The notes under the pieces are model-generated. The model saw only the letters and a list, made by a program, of their open reading frames with translations. It ran no database searches and was not told the DNA's origin. From an uncultured Oscillibacter sp. (GTDB taxonomy: Bacteria; Bacillota; Clostridia; Oscillospirales; Oscillospiraceae), in the NCBI RefSeq assembly GCF_910584465.1, contig NZ_CAJUBK010000040.1, positions 1 through 22,869 of the forward strand: a DNA stretch of 22,869 nt, written 5' to 3'. The translations under genes were made by a program, and so were the position numbers. Below, piece by piece: positions 8,487 through 15,300 of this stretch. Position 1 is the first letter of the stretch; each line of letters begins with the position of its first letter.

Positions 8487-9794
8487 AAACAGGATAAGGC
8501 TGATAAGATCATCAAGAAAGCCGAACTCAAGGCGAAGAAAGCCGCCCAGCAGGTGCAGGTCGCCAGCAAGAAGGCCGAGGCGGCGAAGCAGAAGCAGGCG
8601 GCGCAGGCCCAGAAAAAGGCCGCGAAAGCCGCCGACGCCGCCACGAAAAAAGCGGCCTCCAAGACCAAGAAGGCCGAGGCCGCCGCGAAGAAGGCGCAGC
8701 TTGCCGCCAAGAAAGCCGAGGAGAAGAAGGCCAAGGCCCTGGCGAAGGTCGCCGCGAAAGCGGCCGCCTCCGATCCCTCCGGCGAAGGAGGCGAAGGCGG
8801 GGGCGCCGCAGGCAAGAAGAAGGGCAAGAAGAAGCTGCTGCTGATCGCGGTCCCGGTCCTTGCCGCGGCGGTGGGCGTGGGAGCGTTCTTCTTCCTGCGG
8901 GGCGGCGGCGAGGAGGAGGAAGAAGGCCCGCCGGAGCCCATCGCCGCTCCCGCGGCTTACGTGCTGAACGAGCAGCAGATCCCCGCCCTGCCGGTGTGGG
9001 GCGAGGGAGTGCTGGTCTATCAGGAGGAAGTGGAGCCGGAGCCGGCGGCAGGGCCGGGAGACGGCGAAGGCGGCGAGGGCAGCGAGGGCAGCGACGCCTC
9101 TCCCCTCGGCGACAAGGCTGAGGCAGGGGGAGAAGGCGGCGACGCCGGCGATACCGGAGAAAGCGGAGACGCCAGCGGCGCCGGAGATGCGGAGCCTGCC
9201 GAGACCGAGCCGGAGGAGGCCGCGGACGCCTTCAAAAAGATCCTCTACCGTTACGAGGGGCTGCAGGCCCCGGCGGATCTGATCTCGGCCTATATCACTC
9301 TGATGACCATGGAGGACGCCGGTTTCTCCACCGTGGATGAGACGCTGCTGCGGATCGACCCGCCGGAGGCGTTTGGCACGCACGGCACGGTCCAGCTGGC
9401 CCGGAACGTGCCGGAAACGGAGGAAGGCACCGGCGGCGGGGTCCAGTCCCTGCTGCTGAGCTGGGAGGGCAGCGACTGCTCCGTGCTCCTGGATATGCCG
9501 GAGGGGCTCGTCCACGACCCCGCCCCGGAACGGGAGATGCCCGTCGCCCGGAAGGGGATCTCGGATATCGAGGCCCTGCATCCGTCCGTGCTGGGCCTGC
9601 CGGGAGAGTCCATGGAGGCATACGAGCTCATGCCCAAGGAGGGGTCTGTCCGCATCGCCGACAGCGTCGCTGTGCGGGTGGACATTTATGACGAGGACAG
9701 CCAGATCGTCGGGAGCTATTTCCTCTCCCAGAACGGCAAGCTCTACAAGCTGGACGAGAGCCTCAACGCGGTGGTAGAGCTGGAGTGGGAGTGA
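8484..9794 (+). CDS. Single-pass membrane protein with a Lys/Ala-rich cytoplasmic tail; unknown function
   Basis: I recognise no family for this 436-aa protein. It begins at a TTG codon. Residues 1-95 are almost only Lys, Ala, Gln and Glu in AAKKAE-type repeats, as in histone-H1-like or TolA-like helices. A Gly-rich hinge (GEGGEGGGAAG) leads to a basic patch (KKKGKKK) and one transmembrane segment at about 117-138 (LLLIAVPVLAAAVGVGAFFF). The basic side suggests that the Lys/Ala region is cytoplasmic and the rest exported. Outside lies a very acidic Glu/Gly/Ser/Ala linker to about residue 245, then a compact domain to the end that includes a YDEDSQIVGSYFLSQNGKLY stretch. The close spacing to the FtsA-like gene suggests that the two work together; the positively charged tail could bind nucleic acid, an acidic protein or the envelope. 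Its 3' end overlaps the convergent AAA+ gene by 52 bp. Confidence 0.8.
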   Translation: MKQDKADKIIKKAELKAKKAAQQVQVASKKAEAAKQKQAAQAQKKAAKAADAATKKAASKTKKAEAAAKKAQLAAKKAEEKKAKALAKVAAKAAASDPSGEGGEGGGAAGKKKGKKKLLLIAVPVLAAAVGVGAFFFLRGGGEEEEEGPPEPIAAPAAYVLNEQQIPALPVWGEGVLVYQEEVEPEPAAGPGDGEGGEGSEGSDASPLGDKAEAGGEGGDAGDTGESGDASGAGDAEPAETEPEEAADAFKKILYRYEGLQAPADLISAYITLMTMEDAGFSTVDETLLRIDPPEAFGTHGTVQLARNVPETEEGTGGGVQSLLLSWEGSDCSVLLDMPEGLVHDPAPEREMPVARKGISDIEALHPSVLGLPGESMEAYELMPKEGSVRIADSVAVRVDIYDEDSQIVGSYFLSQNGKLYKLDESLNAVVELEWE

Positions 9795-11203
9795 TCCGGC
9801 AGCAGCCGGAGACTGCCGGGGAGCCCCGTCAGGCGATAGCCCGTCTGCCCGGAAGCCGCCGTGAGCAGGGGGGTCAGCAGCCCCTCCAGCACGCAGACGG
9901 AGGAACGGATGGAGAGGGAGCCGTCCCGCTCCGGCGTCAGTGCCTGGGCGGTGTCCGGGTCCACCTGGACGATGTCCAGACCGTACTCCCGGCCCAGGGC
10001 CGAGATCTGCTTGACCGTGACGGCCCGCCGGGCCTCATCGTCCAAACGGCCAAAACCGATGATGCCGCTGAAGCGGCCCGCGATCTCCTGAAGCACGCCG
10101 AGGCGCACCATGGCCCGGCGTGCTTCTTCGTTTTCTCGGAAGAGCCGTTCCGCCAGCTCCGCCGGAGAAGCGGCCCTCCCCGGCACCTCCCGAACCCGGC
10201 TGGGGGCGGGCCGGTCGCCGGAAAAGCCCAGGGGACGGCCTCCCGCCGCCGTCAGATCCGCGTTGGTGGTGAAGACGAAGACGCACCGGCGGAAATCCAG
10301 TTCCCGTCCGCCCTTCTCATCGGCCCTGTGGGCCGTGCAGCGGCCCTCGTCCAGGATGGACATGAAGACCTTGAGCACCTCCGGGTGGGCCTTCTCCAGC
10401 TCGTCGAACATGAAGACGGTACAGGGGTTGCTGCGCACGGCCTCGAAGATGGGCTGGTCCTCATAGCCCACGTAGCCCGGCGGCGCGCCGGTGAGGCGGT
10501 GGACCGAGTGGGGCTGGGTGAAGGTGTTCAGTTCCGTCCAGACGAACTGCCAGCGCCTGGCGCAGCAGCGCTCCAGCGCCGGGGCCAGCGCTTTGCCCAG
10601 CTCCGACTTCCCCACGCCGGTGGGGCCGTGGAAGATCAGGGACAGGGGACGGGCCGGGGCCCGCTTCCCCGCGTGGCTGTAAAGCCGGAAGGCGGCGGCT
10701 TCCACGGCCCGGTCCTGCCCCAGGACCTGTTTGCCGAGCTCTTCCCGGAGACGCTGGTAGAGCGGGGGCCAGGGGGACGCGGCGGGCTTGGAGGAGGGAG
10801 CGGGAAGGGGAGCAGAGACAGGAGCAGAGACAGGGGCGGGCCCCTGCGACAGCACAGGGGGGCGGAAGGTGCGGAGGACGGGCTCCTCCGCCTCCCGCCG
10901 GAGGGAGGCGAGGCGGGCGGTCATGGCCTCGTAGCTGTCGAAGCGCCAGACGCTCCGGGCGAACAGGGCGGACAGGACCGGGCTCCTGCCCTGATAGGCC
11001 ACTGCCGGACGCCAGTAGAGGAGATATCCCCGGTCCCGCTTCAGGAAGCCCAGGGCGACCTGCCGGGGGACGCAGCCCTCCGGCATCCGGCAGTCCGGGA
11101 ACTCATAGCCCTGGCCCTGCCGTCCCAGGTCGTCGATGCAGCGGCGCAGGGTCTCCAGGACCTCCGGCCCGCCGGTGCAGAACTGTGAAAATGTGACACT
11201 CAT
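9743..11203 (-). CDS. Single-ring ClpB/ClpA-D2-like AAA+ ATPase with a novel N-terminal domain
   Basis: The 486-aa protein has one AAA+ module of the Clp D2 type. Walker A is GPTGVGKS near 193-200, the pore loop is GAPPGYVGYED near 241, Walker B is VFMFDELEKAHPE near 263-275, and sensor 1 is VFVFTTNAD. A possible arginine-finger region (EIAGRFSGIIGFGRLD) and a small C-terminal domain follow. ClpB's first ring, middle coil and usual N-domain are all absent. Instead there is an N-terminal segment of about 110 residues (GYEFPDCRMPEGCVPRQVAL...YLLYWRPAVAY) that I do not recognise, joined by a Pro/Ser/Ala linker. The sensor-2 GAR motif appears replaced (SLSIRSS). The start at 11203 has AAAGGAGG upstream. 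The last residues are encoded antisense to the end of the neighbouring gene. It may unfold or remodel a specific substrate; no partner protease is adjacent. A MITE-like element lies 16 bp upstream and may have displaced or replaced its promoter. Confidence 0.85.
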   Translation of the reverse strand: MSVTFSQFCTGGPEVLETLRRCIDDLGRQGQGYEFPDCRMPEGCVPRQVALGFLKRDRGYLLYWRPAVAYQGRSPVLSALFARSVWRFDSYEAMTARLASLRREAEEPVLRTFRPPVLSQGPAPVSAPVSAPLPAPSSKPAASPWPPLYQRLREELGKQVLGQDRAVEAAAFRLYSHAGKRAPARPLSLIFHGPTGVGKSELGKALAPALERCCARRWQFVWTELNTFTQPHSVHRLTGAPPGYVGYEDQPIFEAVRSNPCTVFMFDELEKAHPEVLKVFMSILDEGRCTAHRADEKGGRELDFRRCVFVFTTNADLTAAGGRPLGFSGDRPAPSRVREVPGRAASPAELAERLFRENEEARRAMVRLGVLQEIAGRFSGIIGFGRLDDEARRAVTVKQISALGREYGLDIVQVDPDTAQALTPERDGSLSIRSSVCVLEGLLTPLLTAASGQTGYRLTGLPGSLRLLPDHSHSSSTTALRLSSSL

Positions 11204-11219
11204 AGGGAGAGCCTCCTTT

Positions 11220-11243
11220 TATAGTCAGCACAGCTGAAAAGGA
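11220..11243 (+). repeat. Left terminal inverted repeat of the MITE-like element
   Basis: This 24-base arm starts TATAGTCAGCACAG and ends TGAAAAGGA. It matches the reverse complement of 11387-11410 at 21 of 24 positions. Its inner part is also one arm of the first internal hairpin. Confidence 0.75.
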
Positions 11244-11386
11244 TCCAAAGGATCCTTTTCAGCGAGGCGCTGTAGAACAGCGCCTCAAGCCGCACAAGCG
11301 GCTTGCTGTGCATGACTTCATAGGAAACACATGGGCGCTTTGCGCCCCGGCAAACCAAAGGTTTGCCGGTCGAAAAGAAGTTTTAC

Positions 11387-11410
11387 TTCTTTTCAACTGT
11401 GTTGACTATA
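11387..11410 (-). repeat. Right terminal inverted repeat of the MITE-like element
   Basis: Read on the - strand, this arm starts TATAGTCAACACAG and continues TTGAAAAGAA, the mate of the left repeat. The + strand end reads TTGACTATA, which resembles a -35 box facing away from the AAA+ gene, but no -10 follows at a useful distance. Confidence 0.75.
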
Positions 11411-11514
11411 CTGGTCCTAGTATTTCCAAATTTGGCCGGATCTAAAAGGGGGCGCCTGGTATCAGAGTGCCGAAAAGGCAGGGGGGATCCCCTCAGCGGG
11501 AGGGGGGAGCATCA
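11411..11514. other. Non-coding part of the AAA+/PilZ spacer without a clear element
   Basis: This part of the 475-bp gap holds two short palindromes, CCAAATTTGG at 11426-11435 and GGGGATCCCC at 11483-11492, and G-rich runs. I see no coding region and no strong promoter for the AAA+ gene; the native promoter may have been here before the element inserted. Confidence 0.4.
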
Positions 11515-11548
11515 CGAAAGGGACCCGGGAGGGTCCCTTTCGCTTTTC
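11515..11548 (+). terminator. Intrinsic terminator-like hairpin facing the + strand
   Basis: CGAAAGGGACCC at 11515-11526 pairs perfectly with 11531-11542 (loop GGGA), followed by CTTTTC. No + strand gene lies upstream, so its polarity does not fit the neighbours. The hairpin and the bases after it align with the terminator at 16621-16656, so it appears to belong to a repeat family. Confidence 0.6.
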
Positions 11549-11624
11549 ATGGATAAGGCTTCAAGACGCTCAAAAAAGTCCGGGGGATCTGCTCAGCCGG
11601 TCGAAAAGGATGCTCCGATAAGCT

Positions 11625-11664
11625 GATGCCGGGCTCCGCACGTCATCGTGCGGAGCCCGGCATC
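11625..11664 (-). terminator. Perfect 18-bp hairpin after the YcgR-like PilZ gene
   Basis: GATGCCGGGCTCCGCACG at 11625-11642 is exactly complementary to 11647-11664, with loop TCAT. It begins 14 bp after the PilZ stop codon on the - strand. On that strand the next T-run is some 20 bases further on, so it is not canonical, but its strength and position make it the likely end of the surface-protein operon. Confidence 0.65.
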
Positions 11665-11678
11665 GTTCATACGGGGGC

Positions 11679-12374
11679 CTACCGGCTCCGGCGGGCCTGG
11701 AGGGCCTGGCGCTGGAGGGTGAAGATGGCTTGGACGAGGCGCTCCTGCTCCCGGACAGGCACGCCGGTGAACCGGCAGCCGTACTCGAAGTTCCGGACGG
11801 AGCTGCCCGGCTTGGAATGGGTATGGACACGCTTGACAAGACAGGGGATGGAGAAGGGGCGCTCCCCCGGGAGGAGGGCGACGGACAGGTAGAAGATGCT
11901 CTCCGGCTTGAAGAGGGCCTTCGTGATCACCCGCGCGCCGCTGGCGCTGATGTCCAGGACCTTGCAGGGGTGCTTCTGTCCCTTGAAGGTCTCCGTGAGG
12001 GAGACATAGCCCTCCGTGCCGGCGTGCTGGCGGTAAGAGTCCCGGTGCTGGCTGGCCTGCGGGACCCTCAGCCGCTCGATCCGCCAGAGTTCCGGGGTGT
12101 TGGGCCCTATGGAGCCGTCGAGGGCGAAGCCCTCTCCGTCCTCCTGGAAGCCCTGGAGCCGCACCGGCTGGCCGTAGATCGCGCGGGGGAGGAAGCCCCC
12201 GTCCTCCGCCCGGACCTCCAGGCCCTGGGAGCCCAGGAGGCGGATCCTGCCGGTGAAGAGGGGGACGCCGGTAGGCGTCAGGACCTCCACCCGCATCCCG
12301 GTGCGCAGGTCCGGGAGGCCGTCCTTTGGGGGAGCGGCCTGAGGCTTTTTCCGAAAGACTGAGAACAGGCCCAT
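11679..12374 (-). CDS. YcgR-like PilZ domain protein (c-di-GMP receptor)
   Basis: This 231-aa cytoplasmic protein has an N-terminal beta-barrel of the flagellar-brake type (about 20-105: GMRVEVLTPTGVPLFTGRIR) followed by a PilZ domain. The c-di-GMP binding motif RxxxR is Arg111-Arg115 (RDSYR), and DxSxxG is Asp141-Gly146 (DISASG), both intact. YcgR-type proteins slow the flagellar motor or alter the envelope when c-di-GMP is high. The start follows AAGGAGGGG, which lies in the 16-bp gap after the TGA of the 1372-aa SLH gene, so the two are almost certainly on one transcript. The C-terminus is basic (RQALQARRSR). The target in this organism is unknown; the choice is between motor control and surface-protein control. 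Confidence 0.9.
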   Translation of the reverse strand: MGLFSVFRKKPQAAPPKDGLPDLRTGMRVEVLTPTGVPLFTGRIRLLGSQGLEVRAEDGGFLPRAIYGQPVRLQGFQEDGEGFALDGSIGPNTPELWRIERLRVPQASQHRDSYRQHAGTEGYVSLTETFKGQKHPCKVLDISASGARVITKALFKPESIFYLSVALLPGERPFSIPCLVKRVHTHSKPGSSVRNFEYGCRFTGVPVREQERLVQAIFTLQRQALQARRSR

Positions 12375-12390
12375 CGCGACCCCTCCTTGC

Positions 12391-15300
12391 TCAGCGGGCC
12401 AGCACGCGGTGGAGGATCACCGCCATCTCGGCCCGGCTGATGGCGGCGGTGGGGTTGAGGCGCATGGAGCTGTTCCCCCGGACCGCGCCCATCTGGATCA
12501 GGGAGGCCACGGCGGGACGGGCGAAAGCGGAGACCTGGCCCCCGTCGGCATAGGAGGAGAGCAGAGAGACGTCGGCGGCGGGGACGGACTGCCCGGCGGC
12601 CTCCAGGGCCCGGCAGATCATGGTCATGGCGCTCTGGCGGGTGATGGGCTGGTCCGGATGGAAGCGGCCGTTGTTCCCCTGCACGATGCCCAGCTCCCGG
12701 GCGGCGGCCACGGCCCCGGCATAGGCGCTGCCGGCGGGCACGTCGGGGAAGCCGGAGCTGTTGGAGGAGGAGAACTGGAAGGCCCGGCAGACCATCAGCG
12801 TGAACTCGCCCCGGCTGATGGACCGCCCGGGACGGAAGGTGTTGTCCCGATAGCCGCCGCTGATGCCGCCCTGGCGCAGGTACTCGATGGAGGGCTTCGC
12901 CCAGTCCCAGCCGGAGGCCACGTCCGTGAAGGGGGTGGTGCAATAGCCGTTGGAGAGCAGGATCTCCACCGTGCCGGAGCAGGCGGCGCCCTGGGTATCA
13001 TAGGCGGTGTAGGGGATGGTCACGGTCCCCTGGTACTCGGCGCGGGGCACATAGCTGATCTGGTCCAGGGCCTGGACGTTATAGCGGGTGACGCCGGTGA
13101 CGCCGGTGCCGGTCCGGGCGGGGCTGGCGTAGTTTTGGTACAGCCGTCCTGCGCCGGGCAGGGTGCTGAACTGAACGGAGGCCAGCGTGGTCCCCAGGGC
13201 CGCCTGGCAGGCGGTCTGGAAATCGGAGGCCCGGAACCGGATGGGAGCGGAGCAGCCGGTATAGCGGACCGCCGTGCCCGCCGTGCCGGAGGGCGTGCCG
13301 GAGCCACCGGAGATCTGGATCTCCACCGTGCCGGAGAAGGAGTCCCCCCGGGTGCTGTAGCCGGTGTAGTCGAAGGCCGCGGTGCCGGAGGCGGAGTTGG
13401 CGGCGAAGGTCAGATCGTCGATCAGGCGGCTGCCGCCGGAGCGGTAGTAGTTCGTCCCGGTGGAGGCGGAGGAGCCGGTCCGGCCGGCGGCGTCGTACTG
13501 CTGGTAGAGCGTGCCGCGGCTGTTGGAGACGGAGCGGAAGCGGATGTAGTCCAGCGTGTCCCCGGTGGCGCTCCGGCAGGCGCTGTTGAAGTCGGAGGCG
13601 TTGAAGCGGACGGAGCTGTTGGCGGCGGTCCGGTAGGAGATGACCCGGTCGCCGCCGCCCACGGTGATGGTGACGTCGCCTTCGAAGCGGTCGCCGCTGT
13701 CGTCATAGGCGGTGAAGGGGATGGAGACGGTGCCCTCATAGCCGTCGGCGGGGACGAAGGTGATATCCGAGAGGGCGGGGGAGCCGCTGCGCCGGTAGTC
13801 CGTGCCGGTGGAGACCCGGGATCTGCTGTCGTCGGAGCCTCCGCGGTCGTAGTAGAGGGTCCCGGCGCTGGAGCGGGGGAGGTCGGTGAAGCGGAGGTAG
13901 TCCAGCGTCTCGCCGTTGATGCGGCGGCAGGCGTCGTTGAAGTCCCCCGCTTCGAAAGTGACGGAGCGGTCCCGGGGAGTGTCATAGTGCACCGTGCCCG
14001 TGCCGTCGGCCACGTGGATGACCAGCTCGCCGGAGAAGGTGCGGCCGTTGGTGTTGGTCCCGGTGAAGGGGATGGAGACGGTGCCTTTGTAGTCCCGGTC
14101 GGGGACGAAGCTGATGCTGGAGATCCGGGGCGTGGAGGTCCGGTAGTAGTTCCGGTCCGTGGTGACGCGGGTGCTGGAGCTGCTGGTATAGTTCAGGTAC
14201 AGGGTGCCCTTGCCGGAAGAGGGCAGGCTGTCGAAGCGGATGTAGTCCAGGCCGTAGCCGGTGGAGCGCTGGCAGGCGTCGTCGAAGTCGCTGCCGTCCA
14301 GGACCAGCCGCTGGTCCTGCCCGGTGGAGTACTCCACGTCCCGGCTCCCGCCGGAGCCGTTCGAGCCGTAGACCGTGACGGTGATGGTGCCGCTGTAGGC
14401 CGCGCCCGAGCTGTCGATGCAGCGGTAGGGGATGCTCACGTCCCCCGTATAGCCCTCTGCGGGGACGAAGGTGATGTCGTCCACCGAGGGCCTGCTGGAG
14501 GCGTAGTACCGGGTAGAGCTGTCCACCTTGGGAGCGAACTGGCCGCCGGGGCTGTAATTGTAATACAGGGTCCCCCGGCTGGCGGAGGGCTGGCTGAAGG
14601 TGACGAAGCCGAGGGGCCGGCCGCTGCGGCCCATGCAGATGGCGGAGAAGTGCTCCGCCGCGAGGGCGACGGGCCGGTCCATCTCCGTGGAATAGGTGAT
14701 GTCGCCGGAGGAGGCGGGGATCTCGATGCGGATGGTGCCGGAGAAGACCGCGCCGCTGGTGGCTTCGGCGCTGTAGTCCACGATGGCGGTGCCGCTGATG
14801 CCGGGCAGGGGGACGAAGGACACGTCCTTCAGGGCCATCTGGCCCTGGCCGCTGGCCTGGTAGTAATAGCGCTCCGTGCCGCCCACGCCGTGGCCGGGAC
14901 TGGAGGGGGAGGTGTACTTGTAGTAGAGGACGCCGTCCTCGGTGGAGACCTTCAGGTTGTAGACGCAGTCCAGGGGGGCCCCGGCCTTGCTCTGGGAGCG
15001 CTTGTTCAGCTCGCTCAGGAGGCCGGAGAAGGAGTAGACGGCCCGGGATCCCATGTCCACGTTGATGGCGTCGGCCACATCTTCGGAGACCCGGACGCTG
15101 AATTTAGCGGTGTAGGGCTCGTTGGACACACCAGCGGTGATGATGGCCTCTCCGGGGTAGTTGGCGGTGACCCGGCCATTGGCCACGGAGGCTACGGTGG
15201 TGTTGCTGCTCTCCCAGTGGACGACCTTGTCCCGGGCCAGGCCGAAGGGCCGGACGGCGACGCTGATGTCCCGGTATTGGTAGATGGGTTCGATGCTCTT

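Larger units (their letters stand above)
11220..11410. mobile_element. Candidate MITE, 191 bp, with 24-bp imperfect terminal inverted repeats and TA ends
   Basis: The left end begins TATAGTCAGCACAG and the right end, read on the other strand, begins TATAGTCAACACAG. The match continues inward to 24 bp with three differences, all transitions. Both ends finish in TA, as expected for elements of the IS630/Tc1-mariner type that duplicate a TA target. The interior encodes nothing convincing and consists of six consecutive perfect hairpins with loops of three or four bases. No transposase lies in the window, so it would depend on one elsewhere. It lies 16 bp upstream of the AAA+ start, with that gene's ribosome binding site touching the element. 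Confidence 0.75.

Noticed and set aside
11233..11394. CRISPR array
   Set aside because: The repeated unit is hairpin form only; the stems differ in sequence and there are no equal spacers or cas genes.
11402..11430. Outward promoter from the MITE right end (TTGACT as -35)
   Set aside because: No -10-like hexamer at 16-18 bases and no + strand gene downstream.
11363..11626. A small + strand frame (87 codons) that begins inside the MITE-like element and covers the following terminator
   Set aside because: No ribosome binding site, starts in the inverted repeat region and crosses a terminator stem; the hydrophobic start is chance.
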